Source: Ruegeria atlantica (GTDB lineage Bacteria > Pseudomonadota > Alphaproteobacteria > Rhodobacterales > Rhodobacteraceae). Taken from it: a DNA stretch of 64,000 bases. The notes beneath the pieces were generated by a model that ran no database searches, was not told the origin of the DNA, and was given only the letters and a program-made list of their open reading frames with translations. The stretch covers positions 124,001-188,000 of the forward strand of contig NZ_CYPU01000068.1 in assembly GCF_001458195.1 (NCBI RefSeq), given 5' to 3'. This document shows positions 26,379 through 35,710 of this stretch, piece after piece (the stretch's first letter is position 1; each line of letters starts with the position of its first letter). A program made the translations under genes and the position numbers.

Positions 26379-29332
26379 CCGAACATACGCCCAACTCTGC
26401 CTTTCATGCCTCAAGCTTTATGCAGGGGCATAATGCTGAATATCTGGAGCAGCTTTATGCCCAGTACGCCAAGGACCCGAACGCTGTAGATGCGGCCTGG
26501 GTCGATTTTTTCCGGGCGATGGGCGACGCCACGCCGGACGTCCAGCGCGAGGCCGAAGGACCATCCTGGGCTCGGACCGACTGGCCTCCGATGCCGACGG
26601 ATGATCTGACCGGAGCGTTGACCGGAGAGTGGGCCGAAATCGACGCCAAGGCAGCAGGCGACAAGATTAAGGACAAGGCCGAGGCCAAGGGCGTTCAGGT
26701 CAGCGAAGACCAAATCAAACGCGCCGTTCTGGACAGTCTGCGGGCACTGATGCTGATCCGGGCTTATCGTATCCGGGGCCATCTTGCTGCTAATCTGGAC
26801 CCGTTGGGCATGCGCGCCGCCAGCACCCACCCGGAATTGGACCCCAGGACGTATGGCTTCACCGAAGCCGACATGGACCGCCCGATCTTTATCGACAACG
26901 TGCTGGGATTGCAGATGGCCAGCATGCGCCAGATTGTCGAGATCGTGAAACGGACCTATTGCGGCACATTCGCGCTGCAGTACATGCATATCTCAAATCC
27001 GGAAGAAGCCGCGTGGCTGAAAGAACGGATCGAAGGGTACGGCAAGGAAATTCAGTTCACCAAGGAAGGCCGCAAGGCGATCCTGAACAAGATGGTCGAG
27101 GCCGAAGGCTTCGAGAAGTTCCTGCACGTTAAATACATGGGCACCAAGCGTTTCGGCCTGGACGGCGGCGAAGCCTTGATCCCCGCGATGGAGCAGATCA
27201 TCAAGCGCGGCGGTGCGCTGGGTGTCAGTGATATCGTCATCGGCATGCCGCACCGGGGCCGCCTGAACATTCTGGCCAACGTGATGCGCAAACCCTATCG
27301 CGCCATCTTCAACGAGTTCCAGGGCGGCAGCTTCAAACCCGAAGATGTGGATGGTTCCGGCGATGTGAAATACCACCTCGGCGCGTCCAGCGACCGTGAA
27401 TTCAATGGCAACAGTGTCCATCTGTCGCTGACTGCAAACCCCTCCCACCTTGAGGCTGTGAACCCGGTTGTTCTGGGCAAGGTTCGCGCAAAACAGGATC
27501 AGTTGGGTGACGAAGACCGGACCAAGGTGATGGGCATCCTGCTGCACGGCGATGCGGCCTTTGCGGGTCAAGGTGTTGTCGCCGAAGGCTTTGGCCTGTC
27601 CGGCCTCAAGGGTCATAAGACCGGCGGCACGATGCATATCGTGGTGAACAACCAGATTGGCTTTACCACCGCGCCGCATTTCAGCCGCTCCAGCCCCTAC
27701 CCCACCGATATCGCCCTGATGGTTGAGGCACCGATCTTCCACGTGAACGGCGACGATCCCGAGGCTGTAACACATGCCGCCAAGGTTGCGACCGAATTCC
27801 GGCAGAAGTTCCACAAGGACGTGGTTATCGACATCTTCTGCTATCGCCGGTTCGGGCATAACGAGGGCGATGAGCCCATGTTCACCAACCCGATCATGTA
27901 CAAGAAGATCAAGACGCATAAGACCACGCTGTCGCTGTACACCGAGCGTCTCGTGAAAGACGGCCTTATCCCCGAAGGCGAAATCGAGGATATGAAGGCC
28001 GCCTTCCAGGCGCATCTGAATGATGAGTTCGAGGCGGGCAAAGACTATAAGCCCAACAAGGCTGACTGGCTGGATGGACGCTGGTCGCATCTGGACAAGA
28101 ACAAAGATGAATATGTCCGCGGCGACACGGCAATTAAACCGGAAACGCTGGCGCAGATTGGCAACGCGCTGAGCCACACACCAGCCGATATCGCAGTGCA
28201 CCGTACCGTCTCGCGTCTTTTGGATCAAAAGAAACAGATGTTCGAAAGCGGCAAAGGGTTTGACTGGGCGACTGGTGAGGCCCTCGCCTTTGGCTCTCTG
28301 CTGACCGAAGGCTATCCGGTGCGCCTTTCAGGGCAGGATGCGACGCGCGGGACGTTCAGTCAGCGTCACTCGGGTTTCATACATCAGGAAACTGAAGAAC
28401 GGTACTACCCGCTGAACAACATACGTGAGGGCCAGTCGAAATACGATGTGATCGACTCGATGCTCAGCGAATATGCGGTGCTGGGCTTTGAATATGGATT
28501 CTCACTGGCGGAACCAAATGCACTGACCCTGTGGGAAGCGCAATTCGGTGATTTTGCCAACGGCGCGCAAATCATGTTCGACCAGTTCATCAGCTCGGGC
28601 GAAAGCAAATGGCTGCGCATGTCCGGTCTGGTGTGCCTGTTGCCACACGGCTTCGAAGGTCAGGGGCCTGAACACTCGTCAGCGCGTCTGGAACGGTTCC
28701 TGCAGATGTGTGGCCAGGACAATTGGATCGTGGCCAACTGCACGACCCCTGCGAATTACTTTCACATCCTGCGCCGTCAGCTGCACCGGACCTTCCGCAA
28801 GCCGCTGATCTTGGTGACGCCCAAATCGTTACTGCGCCACAAGCTGGCGGTCAGCACAGCAGAAGAGTTCACCACTGGTTCAAGCTTCCATCGCGTGTTG
28901 TGGGACGATGCACAGCACGGAAACTCGGAAACCAAATTGGTCAAGGACGACAAGGTCAAACGCGTGGTGATGTGTTCCGGCAAGGTCTACTACGATCTGC
29001 TGGAAGAACGCGATGCGCGCGGCATCGATGATGTCTACCTGATGCGGATTGAGCAGTTCTATCCCTTCCCAGCTCATTCGCTGATTAATGAGCTTGAGCG
29101 CTTTAAGGGTGCCGAAATGATCTGGTGTCAGGAAGAACCCAAGAACCAGGGTGCGTGGACCTTTATCGAACCGAATATCGAATGGGTTCTGACCCGCATC
29201 GGCGCCAAGCACACACGGCCGCGTTATGTCGGCCGCTCCACATCGGCTTCTCCCGCGACCGGTCTGGCCAGCCAACACAAAGCCCAACAAGAAGCGCTGG
29301 TCGACGAAGCGCTGAGCATTGAAGGAAAATAA
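26375..29332 (+). CDS. sucA: 2-oxoglutarate dehydrogenase E1 component
   Basis: 985 residues. It decarboxylates 2-oxoglutarate with thiamine diphosphate and passes the succinyl group to the lipoyl arm of E2. Seen: N-terminal YLEQLYAQYAKDPNAVDAAW, the TPP-binding region IGMPHRGRLN, HGDAAFAGQGVV and NNQIGFTT, then QDATRGTFSQRH in the second half. Length is that of full E1o. The start overlaps DUF805 by four bases. It is followed by sucB after three bases. Confidence 0.96.
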   Translation: MTEHTPNSAFHASSFMQGHNAEYLEQLYAQYAKDPNAVDAAWVDFFRAMGDATPDVQREAEGPSWARTDWPPMPTDDLTGALTGEWAEIDAKAAGDKIKDKAEAKGVQVSEDQIKRAVLDSLRALMLIRAYRIRGHLAANLDPLGMRAASTHPELDPRTYGFTEADMDRPIFIDNVLGLQMASMRQIVEIVKRTYCGTFALQYMHISNPEEAAWLKERIEGYGKEIQFTKEGRKAILNKMVEAEGFEKFLHVKYMGTKRFGLDGGEALIPAMEQIIKRGGALGVSDIVIGMPHRGRLNILANVMRKPYRAIFNEFQGGSFKPEDVDGSGDVKYHLGASSDREFNGNSVHLSLTANPSHLEAVNPVVLGKVRAKQDQLGDEDRTKVMGILLHGDAAFAGQGVVAEGFGLSGLKGHKTGGTMHIVVNNQIGFTTAPHFSRSSPYPTDIALMVEAPIFHVNGDDPEAVTHAAKVATEFRQKFHKDVVIDIFCYRRFGHNEGDEPMFTNPIMYKKIKTHKTTLSLYTERLVKDGLIPEGEIEDMKAAFQAHLNDEFEAGKDYKPNKADWLDGRWSHLDKNKDEYVRGDTAIKPETLAQIGNALSHTPADIAVHRTVSRLLDQKKQMFESGKGFDWATGEALAFGSLLTEGYPVRLSGQDATRGTFSQRHSGFIHQETEERYYPLNNIREGQSKYDVIDSMLSEYAVLGFEYGFSLAEPNALTLWEAQFGDFANGAQIMFDQFISSGESKWLRMSGLVCLLPHGFEGQGPEHSSARLERFLQMCGQDNWIVANCTTPANYFHILRRQLHRTFRKPLILVTPKSLLRHKLAVSTAEEFTTGSSFHRVLWDDAQHGNSETKLVKDDKVKRVVMCSGKVYYDLLEERDARGIDDVYLMRIEQFYPFPAHSLINELERFKGAEMIWCQEEPKNQGAWTFIEPNIEWVLTRIGAKHTRPRYVGRSTSASPATGLASQHKAQQEALVDEALSIEGK

Positions 29333-29335
29333 TCG

Positions 29336-30850
29336 ATGTCCATTGAAGTTCGAGTTCCCACGCTTGGCGAGTCGGTTACCGAAGCCACGGTTGCGACATG
29401 GTTCAAGAAACCCGGCGACGCCGTCGCGGTTGATGAAATGTTGTGTGAGTTGGAGACTGACAAGGTCACCGTCGAAGTCCCCTCTCCTGCCGCTGGCGTG
29501 ATGGGCGAAATCGTCGCCGCCGAAGGTGAAACCGTTGGCGTTGACGCTCTGCTGGCCACCATCGCTGCAGGTGAAGGCGCAGCTCCTGCCCCGGTAGCCG
29601 CACCGGCCCCGGCGGCTGCGGCTGCTCCGGCGGCGTCTGGCGGCAGTGTTGACGTGATGGTGCCGACCTTGGGTGAATCCGTGACTGAAGCGACCGTTTC
29701 GACATGGTTCAAACAGGTCGGCGACAGCGTCGCACAGGACGAGATGCTGTGTGAGCTGGAAACCGACAAGGTCTCGGTCGAGGTTCCGGCCCCGGCTGCG
29801 GGTGTTCTGGCAGAAATCGTTGCCCCCGAAGGCGCAACAGTTGAGGCGTCGGCCAAACTGGCGGTGATTTCCGGCGCAGCGGCAGGGTCCGTCGCTGCTC
29901 CGGCAGCTGCGGCGGCAACCCCGGCTGCAGCAGCAAGCACCGGCAAGGACATCGCCAACGCGCCATCCGCCGAAAAAGCTATGGCAGAGGCCGGTTTGTC
30001 CGCGGATCAGGTCACAGGCACAGGTCGTGATGGGCGGATCATGAAAGAGGATGTTGCCCGCGCAGCGACTACGGCTGCGGCCCCGGCACCTGCGGCGGCA
30101 GCACCGGCACCGGCGCAAGCGCCTCGGGCACCGGTCGCAGCACAGGATGCCGCCCGCGAAGAGCGCGTGCGCATGACCCGCCTGCGCCAAACCATCGCCA
30201 AGCGTTTGAAGGATGCGCAGAACACTGCGGCAATCCTGACCACCTTCAACGAGGTGGACATGACCGAGGTGATGGGCCTGCGCAATGAATACAAAGACCT
30301 GTTCCAGAAGAAACACGGTGTGAAGCTGGGCTTTATGTCGTTCTTCACCAAGGCCTGCTGCCACGCGCTGAAAGAGGTTCCGGAAGTCAACGCCGAGATT
30401 GACGGCACAGACATCGTCTACAAGAACTTCGTTCACATGGGCGTCGCCGCCGGTACGCCTCAGGGTCTGGTTGTTCCTGTTATCCGCGATGCCGACAGCA
30501 TGTCCTTTGCCGATATCGAGAAGGCCATCGCCGAAAAGGGCAAGCGCGCTCGTGATGGCAAGTTGTCCATGGCAGAGATGCAGGGCGGCACCTTCACCAT
30601 CTCGAATGGTGGCGTCTATGGCTCGCTGATGTCGTCACCGATCCTGAACCCACCGCAGTCGGGTATCCTTGGCATGCACAAGATTCAGGACCGTCCAATG
30701 GTCATCAATGGTGAGATCAAGATCCGCCCGATGATGTATCTGGCACTCTCCTATGACCACCGGATTGTTGACGGCAAGGGCGCGGTGACGTTCCTTGTAC
30801 GTGTGAAAGAGGCGCTGGAAGACCCGCGCCGCCTGCTGATGGATCTGTAA
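29336..30850 (+). CDS. sucB: Dihydrolipoyl succinyltransferase E2 with two lipoyl domains
   Basis: 504 residues. Two lipoyl domains are seen: [12 protein letters not shown]...ETDKVTVEV at about 6-50 and [12 protein letters not shown]...ETDKVSVEV at about 110-155, each with the lipoylated Lys in ETDK. Ala/Pro linkers separate them. A peripheral-subunit binding domain ([23 protein letters not shown]) precedes the catalytic domain, which ends with DHRIVDG. E2o proteins usually have one lipoyl domain, so this is a two-domain variant; the two domains are so alike that they look like a tandem duplication. Confidence 0.94.
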   Translation: MSIEVRVPTLGESVTEATVATWFKKPGDAVAVDEMLCELETDKVTVEVPSPAAGVMGEIVAAEGETVGVDALLATIAAGEGAAPAPVAAPAPAAAAAPAASGGSVDVMVPTLGESVTEATVSTWFKQVGDSVAQDEMLCELETDKVSVEVPAPAAGVLAEIVAPEGATVEASAKLAVISGAAAGSVAAPAAAAATPAAAASTGKDIANAPSAEKAMAEAGLSADQVTGTGRDGRIMKEDVARAATTAAAPAPAAAAPAPAQAPRAPVAAQDAAREERVRMTRLRQTIAKRLKDAQNTAAILTTFNEVDMTEVMGLRNEYKDLFQKKHGVKLGFMSFFTKACCHALKEVPEVNAEIDGTDIVYKNFVHMGVAAGTPQGLVVPVIRDADSMSFADIEKAIAEKGKRARDGKLSMAEMQGGTFTISNGGVYGSLMSSPILNPPQSGILGMHKIQDRPMVINGEIKIRPMMYLALSYDHRIVDGKGAVTFLVRVKEALEDPRRLLMDL

Positions 30851-30852
30851 TC

Positions 30853-31122
30853 ATGGCAACACATGTACTCTGGCAAGCTGACGTGGCCGACTTTGATGTC
30901 TGGCTGAAGGTGTTCGAAGAAGACAAACCGATGAGGGAGGCCGCGGGCATCCGCGACCTCCATATCTGGAAAGACCCTGCTCGCAAGGACCACGCGGTCG
31001 CCTTGTTCGAGATCACCGATCTCGACCGGGCCCAGAGCTTCATCGAATCCGAAGAGCTGGCCATGCACCACGAACGTGGTGGCGTGGCACATATCCAGAC
31101 CAAGGTTCTGGACCCTGTCTGA
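30853..31122 (+). CDS. Small alpha/beta-barrel-like protein downstream of sucB
   Basis: 89 residues: MATHVLWQADVADFDVWLKV then HIWKDPARKDHAVALFEI. Pattern and length suggest a dimeric ferredoxin-like (ABM-type) fold, but I do not recognise the family. It starts two bases after the sucB stop and is certainly cotranscribed. Function unknown. Confidence 0.65.
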   Translation: MATHVLWQADVADFDVWLKVFEEDKPMREAAGIRDLHIWKDPARKDHAVALFEITDLDRAQSFIESEELAMHHERGGVAHIQTKVLDPV

Positions 31123-31206
31123 AAGCATGAGGCTGCGCCTCGCCGTTGGGGGCGCGGCACGAACGGGTAACGCGATGACTTTCGACAGCTCAAAGGGAAC
31201 CACTGG

Positions 31207-31596
31207 ATGACCACGGAACTAACCGTCCTGACCCTTGCCGCATTACTTTGGGTCGCACAATTCGTAGTCTACCTGGCTGCCGGGCACGGTAAGATTGACC
31301 TTGGTCTTGCGGTTGGCCCGCGAGATATCCCTTTTGACAAACCGGGGGTTTCGGGGCGCCTGCACCGTGCCCTCAGCAACCACACCGAAGGGTTGGTTCT
31401 GTTCGCAATTGCGGCGCTTGTCGTGACGGTTTCGGGCCAGTCGAACGGGCTCACTGCGGCCTGTAGTTGGATCTATTTGATCGCCCGCATCCTATATGTT
31501 CCAGCCTACGCAATGGGCTGGACGCCTTGGCGAACCGTGATTTGGATCGTTGGCTTGTTGGCCAACACCGTAATGTTGTTGGCGGCTGTCTTTTGA
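31207..31596 (+). CDS. MAPEG family membrane protein
   Basis: 129 residues with about four membrane helices. NHTEGLVLFAIAALVVTVSGQ and YLIARILYVPAYAMG are the MAPEG motif: a conserved Glu in the first and RxxYxxxY-like in the second. The family includes glutathione- and eicosanoid-handling membrane enzymes; bacterial members are mostly of unknown role. It lies between sucB and lpd. Confidence 0.82.
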   Translation: MTTELTVLTLAALLWVAQFVVYLAAGHGKIDLGLAVGPRDIPFDKPGVSGRLHRALSNHTEGLVLFAIAALVVTVSGQSNGLTAACSWIYLIARILYVPAYAMGWTPWRTVIWIVGLLANTVMLLAAVF

Positions 31597-31685
31597 TTCA
31601 GTCGCTGGCATGGATAATGTAATGGGGAAACGCCCCGGCGTGCAGAAAATTGCCGCCATCCCCGTAAACGATAAGGATCTGACAC

Positions 31686-33074
31686 ATGGCAAATTATGAC
31701 GTTATCGTAATCGGATCAGGCCCCGGCGGCTATGTTTGCGCCATCCGCTGCGCTCAGCTGGGTCTGAAGACTGCCTGCGTCGAAGGGCGTGAAACTCTGG
31801 GCGGCACGTGCCTGAACGTGGGCTGTATCCCCTCGAAGGCGCTGCTGCATGCCAGCCATCAGCTTCATGAAGCCGAGCATAACTTTGCCAAGATGGGCCT
31901 GAAGGGCAAAAGCCCCTCGGTCGATTGGAAACAGATGCAGGGCTACAAGCAGGAAACGATCGACGGCAATACCAAGGGTATCGAGTTCCTGTTCAAGAAA
32001 AACAAGATCGACTGGTTGAAAGGCTGGGGCTCGATCCCTGCCGCAGGTCAGGTCAAAGTGGGCGACGAGGTTCACACCGCCAAGAACATAATTATCGCAT
32101 CTGGGTCCGAACCGTCCTCGCTGCCCGGTGTCGACGTTGACGAAAAGGTTGTAGTGACTTCGACCGGCGCTCTGTCGCTGAACAAGGTGCCAAAGAAGTT
32201 GGTGGTGATCGGCGCGGGCGTGATCGGGCTGGAACTGGGCTCGGTCTATCAGCGTCTAGGCGCAGAGGTGACTGTGGTTGAATTCCTCGACGCGATCACC
32301 CCTGGCATGGACCCCGAAGTTCAGAAAACCTTCCAGCGCATCCTCAAGAAACAAGGCCTAAAATTTGTAATGGGCGCGGCGGTCCAAAAGACCGAAGCCA
32401 CCAAGACCAAGGCAAAGGTGACCTACAAACTGCGCAAGGATGACAGCGAACATGTGATCGAGGCTGATACAGTACTGGTCGCCACCGGACGCAAACCGTA
32501 CTCGGATGGTTTGGGTCTGGAAGCGTTGGGTGTTGAAATGACACCGCGTGGTCAGATCAAAGTGGGGGCCGATTGGCAGACAAACGTGCCGGGCATTTAC
32601 GCCATCGGTGACGTAACAGAAGGCCCCATGCTGGCGCACAAAGCCGAAGATGAAGGTATGGCCGCAGCCGAGCAGGTTGCGGGCAAGCATGGGCACGTGA
32701 ACTACGGCGTCATCCCGGGTGTGATCTACACCTGGCCCGAGGTCGCCAATGTTGGCGAAACCGAAGAGACCCTGAAAGAACAGGGCCGCGCCTATAAGGT
32801 CGGCAAGTTCATGTTCATGGGCAACGGCCGCGCCAAGGCGAATTTGATGACCGATGGGTTTGTCAAAATCCTGGCCGACAAGGAGACCGACCGCATTCTG
32901 GGCTGCCACATCATCGGCCCCGGTGCCGGTGATCTCATTCATGAAGTCTGTGTGGCGATGGAGTTCGGCGCCTCGGCCGAGGATCTGGCCCTGACCTGCC
33001 ACGCCCACCCAACTTATTCGGAAGCCGTGCGTGAGGCTGCGTTGGCCTGTGGCAACGGACCAATCCACAGCTGA
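31686..33074 (+). CDS. lpdA: Dihydrolipoyl dehydrogenase
   Basis: 462 residues. The E3 component of 2-oxoacid dehydrogenase complexes; it reoxidises dihydrolipoyl groups with FAD and NAD+. [15 protein letters not shown] is the FAD loop; [17 protein letters not shown] contains the redox disulphide; [17 protein letters not shown] the NAD loop; [10 protein letters not shown] the catalytic His-Glu pair. Placement after sucAB suggests it serves 2-oxoglutarate dehydrogenase. Confidence 0.96.
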   Translation: MANYDVIVIGSGPGGYVCAIRCAQLGLKTACVEGRETLGGTCLNVGCIPSKALLHASHQLHEAEHNFAKMGLKGKSPSVDWKQMQGYKQETIDGNTKGIEFLFKKNKIDWLKGWGSIPAAGQVKVGDEVHTAKNIIIASGSEPSSLPGVDVDEKVVVTSTGALSLNKVPKKLVVIGAGVIGLELGSVYQRLGAEVTVVEFLDAITPGMDPEVQKTFQRILKKQGLKFVMGAAVQKTEATKTKAKVTYKLRKDDSEHVIEADTVLVATGRKPYSDGLGLEALGVEMTPRGQIKVGADWQTNVPGIYAIGDVTEGPMLAHKAEDEGMAAAEQVAGKHGHVNYGVIPGVIYTWPEVANVGETEETLKEQGRAYKVGKFMFMGNGRAKANLMTDGFVKILADKETDRILGCHIIGPGAGDLIHEVCVAMEFGASAEDLALTCHAHPTYSEAVREAALACGNGPIHS

Positions 33075-33080
33075 TAAAAG

Positions 33081-33110
33081 AACCCCGGCACCCGTCAGGC
33101 TGCCGGGGTT
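33081..33110. terminator. Bidirectional terminator between lpdA and TetR gene
   Basis: AACCCCGGCA at 33081-33090 pairs perfectly with TGCCGGGGTT at 33101-33110, 10-bp stem with a 10-base loop. It overlaps the last codons of the convergent TetR gene and follows lpdA by six bases. Confidence 0.65.
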
Positions 33111-33673
33111 AACCACGCGTCCAGATAGATTTCCAACCTGTCTGAGAAACTCTCTGCTTCATGCAGAGCACAAAACTTCAACGACATCGACTGAATAGCA
33201 AAAGCCTGAACACCTTCGGCCAGCAGATCAGGGGAAATGTCGTGGCGCACTTTCGCGGTTTCCAACCAGCCAGCAACCAGTCGGACATAGCGTTCGAAGC
33301 AGCGCGCTATGGGCCCGATCTCGGTGATTGCGGTAGCGCCTGAGTACCGGATGATCAGATCGAACACATAACGCTCGGACGTCATGAAGGCGTGGATCGG
33401 TCGCAGGGCATCGGCGATTTCGGGGGCCGTGCGTGGGGCGGGGCCCTGTTCGACCTGATCGAAACAGGCAACCAGCCTCTCACCAATCAGCATTTCCATT
33501 AGCGCATCTTTGTCCCGGAAATGCGCAAAAAAGGTTCCCTTTGCTACCCCGGCTGCCTGAACCACGTCTTCCACCCGCAAAGCCTGATAGCCGTTTCTCT
33601 CGATAACGTCCTCTGCGGCCTCGATTAATCGGGCGCGCGTTTTGAGGGTTCTCTTTTGAACTGTCTTTTGCAT
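33095..33673 (-). CDS. TetR/AcrR family transcriptional repressor
   Basis: 192 residues from the ATG at 33673 (MQKTVQKRTLKTRARLIEAA), which has AGAG about seven bases upstream; a start five codons earlier would fall at the edge of an operator and lacks a site. The N-terminal helix-turn-helix is VEDVVQAAGVAKGTFFAHFRDKD region. The C-terminal ligand domain is unassigned. Three matching palindromes lie between it and the divergent reductase gene, so it probably represses both itself and that gene. Confidence 0.88.
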   Translation of the reverse strand: MQKTVQKRTLKTRARLIEAAEDVIERNGYQALRVEDVVQAAGVAKGTFFAHFRDKDALMEMLIGERLVACFDQVEQGPAPRTAPEIADALRPIHAFMTSERYVFDLIIRYSGATAITEIGPIARCFERYVRLVAGWLETAKVRHDISPDLLAEGVQAFAIQSMSLKFCALHEAESFSDRLEIYLDAWLTPAA

Positions 33674-33694
33674 ATGCTCTGTTCGCATGTTTTT

Positions 33695-33759
33695 TGACCG
33701 TGGTCAAATTTTGTAATTGACCACGGTCATTTTTTCCAACTATAAACTGACCACGGTCA
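33695..33759. promoter_or_regulatory. Three TGACCRYGGTCA operators
   Basis: Dyads TGACCGTGGTCA at 33695-33706, TGACCACGGTCA at 33718-33729 and TGACCACGGTCA at 33748-33759, centres 23 and 30 bases apart, fill the intergenic region between the divergent TetR and reductase genes. The third ends 17 bases before the reductase ATG. They are inverted repeats (TGACC/GGTCA), the expected form for a TetR dimer. Confidence 0.75.
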
Positions 33760-33775
33760 TTTTTGGAGATTCGCG

Positions 33776-34369
33776 ATGCACCCTAAGAAAATCCTGATCC
33801 TCGACGGACACCCAGGCGAAACCAGCCTGTCCCGAACATTTGCTGAAACCTATGCTGACGCGGCCAAACGACAGGGGCACGACGTTCGCATGATTCACCT
33901 AAGCGACCTGCAATTTGACCATGACTTCGGTCAGGGAAACTATGAGGACTTCAAACCGTTGGAACCCGCATTGGAACAAGTGCTGCAGGATTTTGAATGG
34001 AGCGAACACCTTGTCCTGACGGCACCGATGTGGTGGGGCGGCTTGCCGGCCAAGCTAAAGGGGCTGATCGACCGGGCATTCATCCCTGGACGCACTTTCG
34101 ACACGCGGAATACTACACGGATCGGCTTTCCAGCACCGATGCTGACAGGACGCACGGCTCGGGTCATCCTTACCTCTGACACGCCGGGTTGGTTCATGCG
34201 TTTCATCTACAGGCAAGCACTGATCCGCCAGATCCGCGATCAGATTCTGGGATTTGTCGGTTTCAAACCGACCCGGTTCACTTATTTTGCGGGCGCCAGC
34301 TATCCCAAACCTGGCAGCGTGGACCGCTGGATATCAAAGGTAGCCCGGATCGGTGCTGCGGCAGCCTGA
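33776..34369 (+). CDS. NAD(P)H-dependent flavodoxin-fold oxidoreductase
   Basis: 197 residues. ILILDGHPGETSLSRTF is the phosphate loop for FMN or FAD and APMWWGGLPAKLKGLIDRAF the second flavin motif of the NQO/MdaB/KefF family. These flavoproteins reduce quinones or nitro compounds. It is divergent from the TetR repressor and shares its operator region, so it is likely induced by an electrophile or quinone. GGAGA lies upstream of the ATG. Confidence 0.86.
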   Translation: MHPKKILILDGHPGETSLSRTFAETYADAAKRQGHDVRMIHLSDLQFDHDFGQGNYEDFKPLEPALEQVLQDFEWSEHLVLTAPMWWGGLPAKLKGLIDRAFIPGRTFDTRNTTRIGFPAPMLTGRTARVILTSDTPGWFMRFIYRQALIRQIRDQILGFVGFKPTRFTYFAGASYPKPGSVDRWISKVARIGAAAA

Positions 34370-34377
34370 TCCCGCGC

Positions 34378-34983
34378 CTACCACATCGTCTTCGCGGCGC
34401 GCGCACCCCATTCCTGATCATATTGCGTGCCGCCTTCCTCGCCGTCCGACGCCTCGGCGAGGATTTCACCGACGGTCGGCACATGCGCGGTCTCGTCGCC
34501 ACTGACCCAGGTACGGGCCCGCATCAAGGCACGGGCGCATTGGGTGTAAATCTCAGTGATTTCTATAACGATTACTGTTGCTGGTTTTTTGCCCTGCTTT
34601 TCGAACTGCGCGCGCAAATTTTCATCAGCCGTCACATGCGCCGTTCCATTCAATCGCACGACACCGTTGGACCCCGGCACCATGAACATCAACGACACTC
34701 GTGGGTCGCGCACGATATTGCGCAGGCTGTCCAGCCGGTTATTTCCGCGCCAGTCAGGCATCGCCAGTTTGTGCGGATCAAGTTCCAGTACAACCGGGCC
34801 GTCGTCACCTCGCGGGCTGCCATCGACACCCTCGGGCCCAACGGTGCTGAGGATGCACAGGCGCGACGCCATGATCCATTTGCGATAAAGCGGAGTGAGC
34901 TGTCTGGCCACTTTGCGCAGTGAAGGCGCGCCCGGTGTGCCGTAGAGCGACTCAAGCGTTTCGATGTTCTTAATGAGCTCCAT
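34378..34983 (-). CDS. PPOX-type (pyridoxamine 5'-phosphate oxidase fold) protein
   Basis: 201 residues from the ATG at 34983 (MELIKNIETLESLYGTPGAP). LCILSTVGPEGVDGSPRGDDG and NRLDSLRNIVRDPRVSLMFMVPG are marks of FMN/F420-binding split-barrel proteins of the MSMEG_1061 type. A TTG three codons earlier is the frame start but less likely. It overlaps the plsC-like gene by 14 bases. Substrate unknown. Confidence 0.82.
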   Translation of the reverse strand: MELIKNIETLESLYGTPGAPSLRKVARQLTPLYRKWIMASRLCILSTVGPEGVDGSPRGDDGPVVLELDPHKLAMPDWRGNNRLDSLRNIVRDPRVSLMFMVPGSNGVVRLNGTAHVTADENLRAQFEKQGKKPATVIVIEITEIYTQCARALMRARTWVSGDETAHVPTVGEILAEASDGEEGGTQYDQEWGARAAKTMW

Positions 34984-35710
34984 CCGGTTCAAACCCCACT
35001 TCTCGCATCAATGCATTGGATCGTGTTTCGATCACGTCTTCCAGACGTCCAAGAAATTGATCCCGCCCCACACTCGGTTCGATCGGGTCAAGAAAGTCGA
35101 CGATTGCAAGACCAGGTTTGCGCATAACCCCGGTACGCGGCCAGAAAACACCAGCATTCGTCGCAACCGGCACACAAGGAAAGCCCAGTCCTTCATACAG
35201 AACTGCCGTCCCAACTTTGTAAGGTTTCTTCGCCCCCGGTGCGACGCGCGTGCCCTGCGGGTAAATCACAAGCTGCCCGGGCTCAGAGAACTCTTTAGCC
35301 ACGTCTTTGACCATCTTGGCGACGGCAGCACCCTTTCTGCCGCGATCAACCGGTATACACCCAAGGCGGCGGGCATAGAGACCGATAACCGGGGTATACA
35401 GCAGTTCCCTTTTCATAATGAACTTGCCGTGCGGGATGGCGCTGAAAATCATGATGATGTCGAGAAAGGACTGGTGTTTGGCTCCGATCACGACCTCGTC
35501 CACTGGAACGTTTCCGCGAACCTCACAACGGATGCCAACCATCCAGCTGGCCAACCAGATCGTCGATCGCGCGTAGGTTTTACATGCCTGCAAAGCCCCG
35601 CGTTTGGTAAACAGCGCGTAGGGCGCGAAAACGATACCAAGGATCAGCATCCACGCATAAATCACGATCATGAAGATCAGAGAGCGCACCCATTGGATCG
35701 CTGTAGCCAT
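34970..35710 (-). CDS. plsC: 1-acyl-sn-glycerol-3-phosphate acyltransferase (PlsC type)
   Basis: 246 residues from the ATG at 35710, overlapping the ftsX TGA by one base (TGATG). An N-terminal helix (WVRSLIFMIVIYAWMLILG) is followed by KHQSFLD (HxxxxD) and YPQGTR (the PQGTR form of the FPEGTR motif). It makes phosphatidic acid from lysophosphatidic acid at the inner membrane. Placement after ftsEX is known in many alphaproteobacteria. Confidence 0.88.
   Translation of the reverse strand: MATAIQWVRSLIFMIVIYAWMLILGIVFAPYALFTKRGALQACKTYARSTIWLASWMVGIRCEVRGNVPVDEVVIGAKHQSFLDIIMIFSAIPHGKFIMKRELLYTPVIGLYARRLGCIPVDRGRKGAAVAKMVKDVAKEFSEPGQLVIYPQGTRVAPGAKKPYKVGTAVLYEGLGFPCVPVATNAGVFWPRTGVMRKPGLAIVDFLDPIEPSVGRDQFLGRLEDVIETRSNALMREVGFEPDGAH

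Noticed and set aside
26993..28228. 411-residue minus-strand frame inside sucA
   Set aside because: Antisense to sucA, no motifs.
29580..30130. GC-rich tandem repeats in sucB
   Set aside because: They encode Ala/Pro linkers between lipoyl domains and are not a separate repeat element.
28880..30436. 518-residue minus-strand frame across sucA-sucB
   Set aside because: Antisense to the lipoyl domains; its Arg/Gly/Cys-rich make-up comes from the Ala/Pro linkers.
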